From NCBI GenBank assembly GCA_947179295.1, contig CAMXAZ010000001.1, positions 1 through 64,000 of the forward strand: a stretch of DNA of 64,000 bases. Reading direction: 5' to 3'. Shown here in pieces: positions 1 to 8,827 of this stretch (its first letter is position 1; the number at the start of each line of letters is the position of its first letter). The DNA comes from an uncultured Muribaculaceae bacterium (GTDB lineage Bacteria; Bacteroidota; Bacteroidia; Bacteroidales; Muribaculaceae). The notes under the pieces were generated by a model that made no database searches, was not told where the DNA came from, and saw only the letters and a list, made by a program, of their open reading frames with translations. Position numbers and translations under genes: made by a program.

Positions 1-1
1 T

Positions 2-229
2 AATAATTGGCATTTTGAATTGGGAACTGTCAACTTGTTTTCTAAGAAACAACTTTCCGAGCAAATCTATAATAGCTCCGCATACGGAACCCATACCACT
101 AACTATGATCGGACTCAGCAATCAAACATATACGTTAAAGTGGCTCTAAACATGAATAAAGGAAAGAAACAAAAAATTCAACAAGTGAATTTGGACAAAG
201 CTATGGACAGCTCCATTATGAAATTATAA
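2..229 (+). CDS. C-terminal end of an outer-membrane beta-barrel (TonB-receptor-like) protein, partial
   Basis: The reading frame is open from the left edge to a TAA at 227-229, so this is the last 75 codons of a gene that starts outside the window. The visible part has alternating aromatic and polar residues, a Y-D-R-T segment, and then a strand (NIYVKVALNMNKGKK) followed by a short charged tail. That pattern is what I know from the last barrel strands of Bacteroidetes outer-membrane beta-barrel proteins of the carboxypeptidase-regulatory/TonB-receptor type. The TTG at 20 that could open a 69-residue ORF has no translation signal and is not needed. Its A+T content is higher than in the genes to its right. 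The assignment rests on pattern only. Confidence 0.5.
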   Translation, partial: NNWHFELGTVNLFSKKQLSEQIYNSSAYGTHTTNYDRTQQSNIYVKVALNMNKGKKQKIQQVNLDKAMDSSIMKL

Positions 230-363
230 ATATAGAGAGGATGGATAACGCTGTCGGCTGTTAACCTGCCTCTCCGAGGAGGAAGGCTCATTCGTCTCTT
301 CGAGGCTTTTAGGGAAGCTACGGTCTTGTCTGGAATCTGCTTTGCCGGATAGCTGCCTGTCAC

Positions 364-545
364 GTGGCCGTCCGGGACGGTAAATCGGTGTCCTCGACCG
401 GACACCACATTTGTTTGAATGTTTTTACCCCCGACACCTACGCGCAATGCGCTGCGGTGTCGGGGGCTATGAGTAAACCGGTGTCCGGCAGGACACCCGC
501 CGGGTGCAGGCCGTCCGGAATCCGTCCTGTCGGACACCCGCTGAG
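364..545. repeat. Cluster of related palindromes in a gene-free stretch
   Basis: The stretch 230-645 holds no convincing gene. Two copies of a short inverted repeat with arms GGTGTCC/GGACACC lie at 387-406 and 480-497, each preceded by a related TAAAYC stretch. A third half-copy (GGACACC) is at 532-538. Between them is a longer hairpin, CCCCCGACACC at 428-438 with GGTGTCGGGGG at 456-466. The copies are similar but not identical, so this looks like a degenerate array of stem-loops. Function unknown. Confidence 0.5.
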
Positions 546-559
546 GGATGATAAACAGA

Positions 560-600
560 CAGAGGCTGCTTTCGGTTTTGGAGCCGATAGGCAGCCTCTG
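560..600 (-). terminator. Probable Rho-independent terminator after gldH
   Basis: CAGAGGCTGC (560-569) pairs with GCAGCCTCTG (591-600) around a 21-base loop. On the minus strand the stem is followed by TGTTTATC. It lies 46 bases past the gldH stop codon and would end the ricT-gldH transcript. Confidence 0.6.
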
Positions 601-645
601 CATTTGTGGGGAGGTGGGAGAGGGTGTTCTGTTATGATTTGCTCT

Positions 646-1131
646 CTAATTTTTCTCTACAAGGATTCCGATCTGTTCGACTCCGCGGAGGGTGTCGACG
701 CGCATTATGTGGCGCAGGGCCACGGGGCGCGTGAGGTCGATGCGGGTGTCGGGGTTGACAATGAGTTCGTGCTGGTAGCCGGCACCGAAACCGCTTCCGA
801 GCCAACGGCCGTAGAGGTCGGCGAGGGGCATGTTGATGGTGTCACGCAGCAGATAAGGACCGTCGCCGTGGTAGGTCAGTTCAAGCCAGATGTTGGAGTA
901 GGGATAGGCGTTGCTGTGACGCAGAGCCACGTGGAGTGTGCTGCCGTTGAGTATCGAGTCGTTGTCGGTGAGCGTTGTGTCGACCGGCAGGAGGCTGATG
1001 GTGTCGTTGTAGGCCCATCCGTCAGCCGGAAGCTGCTGCCAGCTGCTGTAATCGCGCTCCCCGCGGCCACAGGCTGCGAGAAGCGCGAGAAGTGAGATTG
1101 CTGCTATAATAATATAGGTGGTTGATCGCAT
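646..1131 (-). CDS. gldH: Gliding motility lipoprotein GldH
   Basis: The product is 161 residues, starting at MRSTTYIII. It has a lipoprotein signal peptide (hydrophobic run, then LLALLAAC at about residue 21) and a single beta-rich domain ending in the segment LRHIMRVDTLRGVEQIGI, which is characteristic of the GldH lipoprotein family. GldH is anchored in the cell envelope. It is needed for gliding in Flavobacterium but is widely kept in non-gliding Bacteroidales, where its job is not clear. An in-frame ATG 30 bases upstream (1161) would put ten residues ahead of the signal peptide and is less likely. It follows ricT after 39 bases in the same orientation, the usual neighbourhood in Bacteroidales, and a terminator follows. 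Confidence 0.85.
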   Translation of the reverse strand: MRSTTYIIIAAISLLALLAACGRGERDYSSWQQLPADGWAYNDTISLLPVDTTLTDNDSILNGSTLHVALRHSNAYPYSNIWLELTYHGDGPYLLRDTINMPLADLYGRWLGSGFGAGYQHELIVNPDTRIDLTRPVALRHIMRVDTLRGVEQIGILVEKN

Positions 1132-1170
1132 CTTGATGATCTCTTCTGGAGGCGTTGTCAAAACGATCTC

Positions 1171-2550
1171 TTATTCTTGGTTGTCGCGGAAGGCTTTGGG
1201 GATGCGGTTGGGGCGTTCGGCCTGAGGGGCGTCGGATGATTTTTCAGCCTGCGGGGCATTCTGCTGACGTGGCTGCTGGGCTTTTGGCTCGCGGCGGTTG
1301 TCTTTGTTGCGCTGGCGCTGGTTTTTCTGCTGGCCGGGCTGCTGGGTAGCGGCGTTGGCTTCGGGGTTGTCGTTGCGTCTGCGCTGCTGCTTCTGGGGCT
1401 GTTCTCCGGCGTTTTTGGGCGCTTTGGGGGCATCCTGCTTCTCTGCCTGAGGTTTCTGCTGCTGGCCTTCCTGCTTCTGTCCGTTGCCGCCTCCGCTTTT
1501 CTTTTTGCGCTTTTTCTTTTTGGCTTTGTCGAAGCGGGTGAGGTCGTCCTGCGAGGCGAGGTCTATGGGCTTGGCCTTGGCCGAGCTCTTTTCGGCATCG
1601 TCGGCCTGGAGCTGAAGCGGTTTTTCGCCGCGGCGGTTCATGTCGATGACCTCGAAGGCGCGGGCTGCGGAGATGGTGACGAGGTTGGCTGCTATCTGCT
1701 TGTCAGTCGAGTAGGTTATCTCCTTCTTGAAGATGTCGGTCTTGAAGTGGAAATAGGTGTTGTCGGCTGTTTCGAGGCGAATCTCGCGGCCGGGGAGATG
1801 ACGGGCGCTCTCAACGTAGGTGTCAACCTCGAAGTTGAGGCAGCATTTGAGCTTGGCGCACTGTCCGGCGAGTTTCTGGGGGTTGAGCGAGATGTCCTGA
1901 TAGCGGGCGGCGCTGGTGCCTACGGAAACGAAGTTGGTCATCCAGCTCGCGCAGCACAACGGGCGTCCGCATGATCCGATGCCGCCGATGCGTCCGGCTT
2001 CCTGGCGGGCTCCGATCTGCTTCATCTCGATGCGCACCTTGAAGGTGTCGGCAAGGACCTTGATGAGCTGGCGGAAGTCCACTCGCTCGTCGGCTATGTA
2101 GTAGAAGATGGCCTTGTTGCCGTCGCCCTGATATTCGACATCGCCGATCTTCATGTTGAGATTGAGCGATTCGGCTATCTTGCGGGCGCGGATCATGGTG
2201 TCGTTCTCGCGGGCTTTTGCCTCTTCGTATTTCTCAAGGTCGGCGGGCTTGGCTTTGCGGAACACGCGCTTGATTTCGGCGTCGGGCTTGACGTTGGCGC
2301 GGCGCATCTGCAGGGCCACGAGCTTGCCGGTCAGGGTGACCACGCCGATGTCATGGCCGGGAGCCGATTCGACGGCCACGGTGTCGCCGATGGCCAGGTC
2401 GATGTTGGCCGAGTTGCGGTAGAAACCCTTGCGGGTGTTCTTGAACTGGACTTCGACTATGTCAAAGTCTGTCACTCCGCCGGGAATATCCTCCATCCAG
2501 TTGAAGCAATGGAGTTTTCCGCGCGGGCATTTTCTGTCTTTTTCTTCCAT
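1171..2550 (-). CDS. ricT: RicT/YaaT-like PSP1-domain protein with long disordered tail
   Basis: The product is 459 residues. The PSP1 domain occupies about residues 25-300 and contains the cysteine-rich signatures GRPLCCASW and CAKLKCCLNF, known from RicT, which in Bacillus forms an iron-sulfur complex acting with RNase Y on mRNA maturation. From about residue 330 the sequence becomes a low-complexity tail of Lys, Gln, Arg, Asn, Pro and Ala, about 130 residues long, including a KKKKRKKK run. The tail is probably disordered and could bind RNA (inference). The rny gene lies immediately upstream in the same orientation with 15 bases between, which fits a functional link between RicT and RNase Y. 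The N-terminus starts with MEEKDRKCPRG, as in other Bacteroidetes members. Confidence 0.88.
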   Translation of the reverse strand: MEEKDRKCPRGKLHCFNWMEDIPGGVTDFDIVEVQFKNTRKGFYRNSANIDLAIGDTVAVESAPGHDIGVVTLTGKLVALQMRRANVKPDAEIKRVFRKAKPADLEKYEEAKARENDTMIRARKIAESLNLNMKIGDVEYQGDGNKAIFYYIADERVDFRQLIKVLADTFKVRIEMKQIGARQEAGRIGGIGSCGRPLCCASWMTNFVSVGTSAARYQDISLNPQKLAGQCAKLKCCLNFEVDTYVESARHLPGREIRLETADNTYFHFKTDIFKKEITYSTDKQIAANLVTISAARAFEVIDMNRRGEKPLQLQADDAEKSSAKAKPIDLASQDDLTRFDKAKKKKRKKKSGGGNGQKQEGQQQKPQAEKQDAPKAPKNAGEQPQKQQRRRNDNPEANAATQQPGQQKNQRQRNKDNRREPKAQQPRQQNAPQAEKSSDAPQAERPNRIPKAFRDNQE

Positions 2551-2565
2551 GACGCAGACCCTCCC

Positions 2566-4107
2566 TTACTTGGCGAAGCTTACGGAGCGGGTCTCGCGGA
2601 TTACGGTGATTTTGACCTGTCCGGGATATGTCATTTCGTCCTGGATGCGGCGGGCGATTTCCGATGAGAGCTTTTCGGTCTCTACGTCGTCGATCTTGTC
2701 GGCTCCGACAATCACGCGCAGTTCGCGGCCGGCCTGGATGGCGTAGGTCTTGATCACGCCGGGATAGCTGAGGGCGAGCTGTTCGAGGTCGTTGAGGCGC
2801 TTGATGTAGGCTTCGACAATCTCGCGGCGGGCGCCGGGACGTGCGCCTGAGATGGCGTCGCAGACCTGGACGATGGGTGCCAGGAGCGAGGTCTGTTCGA
2901 TTTCGTCGTGGTGGGCGCCGATGGCGTTGCAGATCTCAGGTTTTTCCTTGTATTTTTCGGCGAGTTTCATGCCGAGGAGTGCGTGGGGCAGTTCGGGCTC
3001 TTCGTCGGGCACCTTGCCTATGTCGTGGAGCAGGCCTGCGCGGCGGGCTTTCTTGGGGTTGAGGCCGAGTTCGGCTGCCATGATGGCGCAGAGGTTTGCG
3101 GTTTCGCGCGAGTGCTGCAGGAGGTTCTGTCCGTAGCTTGAGCGGTATTTCATCTTTCCGACCATGCGGATGAGGTCGGGGTGGAGGCCGTGGATGCCGA
3201 GGTCAATGGCGGTGCGCTTGCCGGTTTCGATGATCTCTTCTTCGATCTGCTTGCGCACTTTGGCCACAACTTCCTCGATGCGGGCGGGGTGGATGCGGCC
3301 GTCGGCCACGAGCTGATGGAGAGCGAGGCGGGCTATCTCGCGGCGCACGGGGTCGAAGCCTGAGAGCACGATGGCTTCGGGGGTGTCGTCGACGATGATT
3401 TCGATTCCTGTCGCGGCTTCGAGGGCGCGGATGTTGCGGCCTTCGCGCCCTATGATGCGGCCTTTGATCTCGTCGCTGTCGATGTGGAAGACTGTCACGG
3501 AGTTTTCAATGGCGGTCTCTGTGGCGAGGCGCTGGATTGACTGGACCACGATGCGCTTGGCTTCCTTGTTGGCGGTCATCTTGGCTTCGTCCATGATGTC
3601 GTTGATATAGGCGCTTGCGGCAGTCTTGGCTTCGTCTTTGAGCGATTCGATGAGCTTTTCCTTGGCTTCTTCGCTTGAGAGGCCTGAGATGTGTTCGAGG
3701 GTGTCCTGGGCGGTGCGGCGCAGGCGGTCGAGTTCTTCCTTGCGCTGGTCGACCACGGCGAGCTGGGCTTCGAGGTTCTGGCGGGTCTGCTCGTTTTCGT
3801 TGCGTGCGCGGGCGTTTTCGCTCTGCTGCTGGTTGAGCTGGGTCTGGCGCTGTTTGAGTTTCGACTCTTCGCTCTGGATGCGCTGCAGGCGCTGGTTGGC
3901 TTGCTTTTCGGCTTCGGTCTTGATGCGGAGTTCCTGTTCGCGGGCTTCGAGAAGTTTGTCTTTCATGATCACTTCTGCCTCGCGGTTGGCATCGTCGATT
4001 ATCGTTTTGGCGCGCGAGCGGGCGGTTGATCGCTGGACGGCTACCATGATCACTATTCCGATGGCGGCCCCTATGAGGGCGGCGCAGATGTAGAATAATA
4101 TATCCAT
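2566..4107 (-). CDS. rny: Ribonuclease Y
   Basis: The product is 513 residues from [11 protein letters not shown], a normal length for RNase Y, the membrane-anchored endoribonuclease that starts mRNA decay. A transmembrane helix (about 3-25) is followed by a long charged coiled coil (30-200), a KH domain with [15 protein letters not shown], and an HD domain containing [12 protein letters not shown] and LLHDIGK (the catalytic H...HD pair). The frame stays open 60 bases further upstream, but that extension would precede the membrane anchor and is AT-rich leader, so the start at 4107 is preferred. It is followed closely by ricT and preceded by a 224-base gap that may encode 6S RNA. Confidence 0.95.
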   Translation of the reverse strand: MDILFYICAALIGAAIGIVIMVAVQRSTARSRAKTIIDDANREAEVIMKDKLLEAREQELRIKTEAEKQANQRLQRIQSEESKLKQRQTQLNQQQSENARARNENEQTRQNLEAQLAVVDQRKEELDRLRRTAQDTLEHISGLSSEEAKEKLIESLKDEAKTAASAYINDIMDEAKMTANKEAKRIVVQSIQRLATETAIENSVTVFHIDSDEIKGRIIGREGRNIRALEAATGIEIIVDDTPEAIVLSGFDPVRREIARLALHQLVADGRIHPARIEEVVAKVRKQIEEEIIETGKRTAIDLGIHGLHPDLIRMVGKMKYRSSYGQNLLQHSRETANLCAIMAAELGLNPKKARRAGLLHDIGKVPDEEPELPHALLGMKLAEKYKEKPEICNAIGAHHDEIEQTSLLAPIVQVCDAISGARPGARREIVEAYIKRLNDLEQLALSYPGVIKTYAIQAGRELRVIVGADKIDDVETEKLSSEIARRIQDEMTYPGQVKITVIRETRSVSFAK

Positions 4108-4162
4108 AAATTTAAGGACTACAAAAAGGTATGAAAAATGTATGTATATAAAAAATGCACGT

Positions 4163-4324
4163 GTCAACCATCCGGACCTCTCAGGCGCCGCGGCATCCCG
4201 CGGGAGAGGCGCTCGTCAGATGTGTTGAGCGTGCGTGAATTCGGTTTTTTCGGGTCTGATCCGTCCGGGTGTCTTATCCGGCTCTCTTGTCGTACATGGC
4301 CGGGCGGGTCAGAGATGAGGTGGT
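4163..4324 (-). ncRNA. ssrS: Candidate 6S RNA between zapA and rny
   Basis: The 224-base gap between zapA and rny has no ORF. On the minus strand ACCACC (4324-4319) can pair with the GG and TGGT near 4163-4175, and CTCT with GAGA further in, closing a structure about 160 bases long. Inside are CCGGC/GCCGG and CGCTC/GAGCG hairpins and a strong CCTCTC-CCGCGG / CCGCGG-GAGAGG stem (4177-4209). A T-run (4150-4156 on the complement) follows. Length, the long-range closing stem and location beside zapA match 6S RNA, the RNA polymerase regulator whose gene adjoins zapA in many bacteria. I folded it by eye only. Confidence 0.4.
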
Positions 4325-4331
4325 CAGCGTG

Positions 4332-4643
4332 TCAGTCAGCTGTGTCAGGGAGATTGTGGATGATGCGGTCGAGGCTCCTCTCCAGGCTCTCCAGGGTTTT
4401 GTCGGCCCTGACTGATGCTTCCTCGGCGCTGAAATAGAGCTGGGCGAACCTGAAGGTCACCATTGCCAGTATCTCGGCTGAGGATTTATCTTTGAATTCC
4501 GCCATCGCAGACCATTTTCGCCAGAGTTCGTTGATGTTGGCCTCGGCTCTTCTGACCACCTCTTCCTGTGAGGCGGGGATTCGCAGCGCCATTCGGGGCT
4601 GGTCGGCTATGCGGATTGATATATTGAGTATCTTTTCGTTCAT
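4332..4643 (-). CDS. zapA: Cell division protein ZapA
   Basis: The product is 103 residues from MNEKILNISIRIADQ. The N-terminal half is a small beta/alpha domain with RIPASQEEVVRRAEANINE, as in ZapA, which binds FtsZ filaments and bundles them at the division ring. The C-terminal half is a coiled coil (about 55-95). The start codon overlaps the stop of the upstream coiled-coil gene as TGATG (4645-4641), so the two are translationally coupled. An alternative start 24 bases upstream inside that gene is less likely. Confidence 0.85.
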   Translation of the reverse strand: MNEKILNISIRIADQPRMALRIPASQEEVVRRAEANINELWRKWSAMAEFKDKSSAEILAMVTFRFAQLYFSAEEASVRADKTLESLERSLDRIIHNLPDTAD

Positions 4644-4936
4644 CAAATGCTTAACTGGTTGATGCATTTGTCGATTTCGCGCACTAATTCGGAAAGCACC
4701 GCGCGCGTGGCTTCAACGTCTTTGTGGTCGGGGGTGAGCACTGAGGCCACTTTAAGGTATTCGATCTGCCTGTTGAGGTCGCCGATGGTGCGTTCGAGGC
4801 GCTCCACAGTGCCGGTGAGCTCTCTCACGCGGTTTTCGGCTTCCTGTCTGGCCTGCGACATCAGCCTGTAGCGCTCAAGGATGAGCGCGGCCTTTGATTC
4901 GATTTTATCGACCCGATGCTGAAGGTTGGCGGCCAT
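4643..4936 (-). CDS. Small coiled-coil protein coupled to zapA
   Basis: The product is 97 residues from MAANLQHRVDKIESKAA. It is almost wholly heptad-like helix (KIESKAALILERYRLM, then RVRELTGTVERLERTI), with a short C-terminal helix. There is no signal peptide or membrane segment. Its stop overlaps the zapA start, and this small coiled-coil gene next to zapA is common in Bacteroidales. A role as a ZapA/ZapB-like division partner is inference from context and shape. The frame is open 84 bases further upstream, but that would cross the promoter element at 4956-4963. Confidence 0.7.
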   Translation of the reverse strand: MAANLQHRVDKIESKAALILERYRLMSQARQEAENRVRELTGTVERLERTIGDLNRQIEYLKVASVLTPDHKDVEATRAVLSELVREIDKCINQLSI

Positions 4937-4955
4937 GCTTGTCTGAATTATATCA

Positions 4956-4963
4956 CAAATGTA
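4956..4963 (-). promoter_or_regulatory. Promoter -7 element for the coiled-coil/zapA operon
   Basis: TACATTTG on the minus strand matches the Bacteroides -7 consensus TAnnTTTG and lies 20 bases upstream of the ATG at 4936. No clear TTG -33 element was seen at the expected spacing. Confidence 0.45.
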
Positions 4964-5031
4964 AGCATTAATTCCCGAACGGCGGGAAGTTTTGACACGG
5001 AAATTAAATCTATGAAACATTATTTAACCAA

Positions 5032-5064
5032 AGCGCCGCCTCCGGGGTGAGCGGAGGCGGCGCT
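5032..5064 (-). terminator. Terminator after the pectate lyase gene
   Basis: AGCGCCGCCTCC (5032-5043) pairs perfectly with GGAGGCGGCGCT (5053-5064) around nine bases. On the minus strand TTTGGTT follows. It lies 40 bases beyond the stop of the PL1 gene and ends the pectin operon. Confidence 0.75.
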
Positions 5065-5103
5065 GATGGATGTCATGCCGTCGGTGTGGCGGCAGGCCGG
5101 TTG

Positions 5104-8100
5104 TCAGAAGCGGATCTTGAAGGTCTTGCCTGCGGCGTTGACCAGATAGAATCCGCCCTTGGCGAGAGCGAGTTCGATGTCTGAGCCGTCAGAAACAGCG
5201 CTTGCCACTGTGCGGCCGGCGATGTCATAGACGTTGACACGCACTCCGGCTGCGAGGCCGCTGACGCGGATGCCTCCGGCGGTGGTGCTTACTCTGAGGT
5301 CTGAGGCGATGATGTCGGCGATGCCGCTGAAGTCAGGGCCGAAGTTGCCGTCGGCGTCAGAGATGCGGAAGGCGTTGAGGGTGACGTCGCCGCTGACAGA
5401 GGCGGGGACGATCTTCACGAAGCGCGATTCGGGGTTGAGTTCGAGTTCGCCCTTGAAGGGAAGTTCGTCCTGAGAGAGGACGCGGATGGTGCGCCAGGTG
5501 GGGGCGATGTCGGCGTTGCGGGTCTCCTGGATCTTGAGGCGGCAGGCCGAGCCTTCGCTTGCCGATACTTCGAGGTAGATCTTCTTGGCGGTGCCGTCGA
5601 AGTAGGCCATCACCTTGTCGTTGCTTGAAGCCGAACGGAAGGTCACGTGGTCAGCGGTTACTTCGCCTGCGTTAGTGCCTCCGGCGGTGTAGCACCAGTG
5701 GGGGTAGTCGTTCTGCTTGTCCTGCACGAGGCCGCCTACGGTTTCGAAGGGTGCCACGGTGTTGAACGGCGCGAAGTTGACGGGGAGGGTCTTGATGGCC
5801 TTGCCCCAGTGGGTTTCGCCGCTCTGCTTGGCGCGGGGGAAGTCACCGGTGGTGAGTTTCACTTCGCCTACGAACGATTTCTCGCCGGAGGCATCGGTGA
5901 GAGCGCCTGCGGGGAAGCTGATGACGTATTCGGAGTTTGCGTCAAGGGCTTCGTAGCTGACGGTCATGCGGGTGCCGCCGGCTGCAATGGTGATGTCTTC
6001 GTAGCTCTTGATGCCGGAGATTGTTGCTCCGCCGTTGTATTTGACTTCCTGGTTGAAGCCGAGGCTGATATTGCCGTCGGTGTAGTCGATCGAGTTGTTC
6101 TGTTCGCCTGAGGTGAGTTCGAGGGGCAGGTCACCTTCGGGGGCAACGTAGCGCTCCACGAGGATGTCGTTGATGTTGAACTTCTTGCCGTTGGCGTCGA
6201 TGCGGAACTTGACTGCACCGGCGTTGGTGTAGGTCTTGGTGTATTTGAAGATGCGCTTCTTGGCTCCGATGGCGTAGCTTTCGGTGCTTTCCTCGCCGCC
6301 TGCTATGGTGACGATCTTGACGGTCTGCTGAGAAGAGCCGGTGTTGCCGAAGTAGACGGTCAGCACGCAGGGACCCTGCACTTCGGGAGTCTCGATGTAG
6401 CCGCCTGCCTTGGTGGTGTAGAACTGGAGGGCCTTTGCAGTTGCACCGCGGTCTTCTTCAGAAGCAGGGCCGTAGTCGGCGTTAAGGTCTTCAGAGAAGC
6501 AGCCGCTCATAGCTACGACGCGGATGGCGTTGGAGCCGGAGCCGATCACCATGCCGTCAAAGTCCACGCGCTGGTTTGCGGCGTTGAACACGTTGGGGTT
6601 GTTTGTCTTCGAACCGAATTTTTCGGCATAAGATGCGGGGCATGTGTGGAAGTCGGTGTAGAAGAGCACACCGCCTGCGGTAGTGGTGAAGCTGTAGACT
6701 TCGCTGGGGGTGGTGCCGAGAGAGTTGGTGGCATCGACGCGCCAGTAGTAGGTCTTGTTGGCTTCGAGAGTGGTGCAGTTCCATTCAGTGGCAGTGAGGC
6801 CTGAAGCGGCTTCGGCGAGGTTTTCGGAGTCGGTTCCGAGATAGAGGGTGTAGGTCAGGTCGCCGCCGTAGGCCTTGCGGTCGTTCTTCCAGGTGAAGTT
6901 GATGCCGTTGGCAATGCCTTCCTTGGCGCCATTGGCGGGGAAGATGAGCTCAGAAGCGAAGGGCACGGTCGGGTCGCCTGTGGTCTCGAACGAGAGGGTG
7001 TCGGTATAGTCCGAGTAGAGACCGTTGCCGTCAGTTGCGCGCAGGCGGATCTGATAGGCCGTCATGGGCTGAAGGGTTGTCAGCTCGGCGGTAGTGGCGC
7101 CTGCGGGGGCGGTGGCCACTTCGGTGAAGGTGAGGCCGCCGTCAGTGGAGACTTCAATGACGAAACCGTGTTCGGTGTTCTTGTTGACATCCCAGCTCAG
7201 AGACAGCGAGGTCTTTGAGGGAGTGCCGATGGCGAACTTGATGGGCTTCTTGATGTAGGGGAAAGCCTCGGTGATGGAGTTGGCATAGTTCTCGATGTTG
7301 AGATAGCCGTTGGCTGCGATCTTCACGGCGTCAGAGGGATCGTTAGGGTCGAGGCCGTTGGCTTTTTCCCATTCATCGGGCATTCCGTCGCCGTCAGTGT
7401 CGAGGGGCTTCACGCCGCCTGAGATATTGGCATCACCTTTGTGGGGGAGTTCTTTTTCGCTGGAAATACCATTGGAAGAACCGAGCTTGCCGTTGCTCTT
7501 GATAAGATCAATGATATATTGGTCAATATCGTCACGGGTAAAACTTGGACCGACGCTTTCAATCATCCATGCGTATGCGTCCTGGGCCGACATGATTGAG
7601 GAGATTGCCGGAATATTCTTGATATAGTCGGCATTGTCAGGGGTCAGGCCCATTGTCGTGTTGTAGTTGTTGATATGGTCGTTGAGAGCCTGGAAACTTT
7701 CGAGCGGGGTTGAGTATGGGGCAGTGCCATTGGAAGATCCGATCATATCTTCTGTGGTCAATTCACGACCGGTCAGAAAACTGTTGGCATTATCATCATA
7801 GTAGTTTCCGGCTCCATAAAAGCGGAATGATTCAACTCCACGTGTGAAGGGGGCTGCGCCTTTCCAAGGACCTTTTACAAAAAAGTTGCCCTGTATGTCG
7901 GCCCAGTGCTCACCATCCTTTGAATCACTCATGATGTAAGCGCCACCTTCACCCCAGTTGTAAATAACATTGTTTACAAATTGGTTAAGGCCTTTGACTT
8001 TCGGGTTGCGGGTCTTGTTCTCGATGTAGAGGTTGCGGTAGAGAGTCACACCACCGGTGGTCTGGATCAGGCCGCCGCAGGAGTGAGACTGGAGGCCCTG

Positions 8101-8667
8101 GCCGATGATTGAATTCTGGATTGTGATGTTGCCGGGGAGCAAACCTTTCTTATCCCAGCTGATGGAAAAGTTCTCATCCTTGCCCCAAAGGACAGAAAGA
8201 TGGTCGAAGATCATGTCTGTTCCGTTGGCCACACCGCAGGCATCTGTGTTTGTCGGCCCTTTGTCTCCCTCACGGAAGCGGATATAACGGACAATGAGGT
8301 TTGAAGCGCCGGAAAATGAAGTGCGGTTCCCGTAGACATTAATGCCCTCGCCGGGAGCGGTCTGTCCGAGCACTGTGTTGTTGCCCTTGAATACAAGGGG
8401 AGATGCGAGGTTGATAGTTCCGGCAACGTCAAACACAACGATGCGGCCTTCCTTGCTGACTGCATCGCGCAGTGAGCCGGCACCTGCATCATTAAGGTTT
8501 GTTACGTGGTAGACTTCCGGATTGGCTACCGCACGAGCACCCTGGGTGAAACGCCCGAAACCTTCGGCACCAGGAAAAGCGAGCAGTCCGTCATCAGCTG
8601 CTGTCGCTGATCCGAAGCCGGCGGCTATGAGCGAGCAGCCGAGTGTCAGATTTTTAAAAAGCTTCAT
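5104..8667 (-). CDS. Secreted multidomain pectate lyase (family PL1) with FN3 and sorting domains
   Basis: The product is 1187 residues with a signal peptide (about 1-23, ending SATA). Residues 25-470 form a parallel beta-helix of the PL1 type: FPGAEGFGRF at the start, the ladder LIVRYIRFREGD, then DHLSVLWGKDENFSISW and NKTRNPKVKG. This family cleaves polygalacturonan by beta-elimination. A calcium-type motif DTDGDGMPDEW lies at 423-433. Two fibronectin type III-like domains follow (about 475-665), then a beta-sandwich of unknown type also seen in the neighbouring gene (about 670-840), an Ig-like segment, a further beta domain, and a C-terminal tail (VNVYDIAGRTVAS to KTFKIRF) resembling a type IX sorting domain. 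It is the last gene of the SusCD operon and probably acts at the cell surface or outside. Confidence 0.88.
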   Translation of the reverse strand: MKLFKNLTLGCSLIAAGFGSATAADDGLLAFPGAEGFGRFTQGARAVANPEVYHVTNLNDAGAGSLRDAVSKEGRIVVFDVAGTINLASPLVFKGNNTVLGQTAPGEGINVYGNRTSFSGASNLIVRYIRFREGDKGPTNTDACGVANGTDMIFDHLSVLWGKDENFSISWDKKGLLPGNITIQNSIIGQGLQSHSCGGLIQTTGGVTLYRNLYIENKTRNPKVKGLNQFVNNVIYNWGEGGAYIMSDSKDGEHWADIQGNFFVKGPWKGAAPFTRGVESFRFYGAGNYYDDNANSFLTGRELTTEDMIGSSNGTAPYSTPLESFQALNDHINNYNTTMGLTPDNADYIKNIPAISSIMSAQDAYAWMIESVGPSFTRDDIDQYIIDLIKSNGKLGSSNGISSEKELPHKGDANISGGVKPLDTDGDGMPDEWEKANGLDPNDPSDAVKIAANGYLNIENYANSITEAFPYIKKPIKFAIGTPSKTSLSLSWDVNKNTEHGFVIEVSTDGGLTFTEVATAPAGATTAELTTLQPMTAYQIRLRATDGNGLYSDYTDTLSFETTGDPTVPFASELIFPANGAKEGIANGINFTWKNDRKAYGGDLTYTLYLGTDSENLAEAASGLTATEWNCTTLEANKTYYWRVDATNSLGTTPSEVYSFTTTAGGVLFYTDFHTCPASYAEKFGSKTNNPNVFNAANQRVDFDGMVIGSGSNAIRVVAMSGCFSEDLNADYGPASEEDRGATAKALQFYTTKAGGYIETPEVQGPCVLTVYFGNTGSSQQTVKIVTIAGGEESTESYAIGAKKRIFKYTKTYTNAGAVKFRIDANGKKFNINDILVERYVAPEGDLPLELTSGEQNNSIDYTDGNISLGFNQEVKYNGGATISGIKSYEDITIAAGGTRMTVSYEALDANSEYVISFPAGALTDASGEKSFVGEVKLTTGDFPRAKQSGETHWGKAIKTLPVNFAPFNTVAPFETVGGLVQDKQNDYPHWCYTAGGTNAGEVTADHVTFRSASSNDKVMAYFDGTAKKIYLEVSASEGSACRLKIQETRNADIAPTWRTIRVLSQDELPFKGELELNPESRFVKIVPASVSGDVTLNAFRISDADGNFGPDFSGIADIIASDLRVSTTAGGIRVSGLAAGVRVNVYDIAGRTVASAVSDGSDIELALAKGGFYLVNAAGKTFKIRF

Positions 8668-8720
8668 GATACTTTAGATAATGGATATAGATTTGATATT
8701 TGATTCTGAAAAATACCAAT

Positions 8721-8783
8721 AAGGATCAGGAGAGAACACCAAAACGTTTCTGAAAGAACAAACGCAACGCTCTCCTGATCCTT
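8721..8783 (-). repeat. Perfect inverted repeat between two operon genes
   Basis: AAGGATCAGGAGAG (8721-8734) is the exact reverse complement of CTCTCCTGATCCTT (8770-8783), with a 35-base loop. On the minus strand ATTGGTATTTTTC follows. It could be an attenuator or an mRNA-stabilising hairpin that sets the pectate lyase level relative to the upstream genes. Confidence 0.6.
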
Positions 8784-8827
8784 ATGAGGATCTATGTGCC
8801 TTGATTGATCAATGGCACGTAGCAAAT

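Noticed and set aside
364..1095. Long plus-strand ORF of 243 codons
   Set aside because: It lies mainly opposite gldH, with low-complexity Val/Gly/Ala composition typical of an antisense frame, and starts inside the palindrome region.
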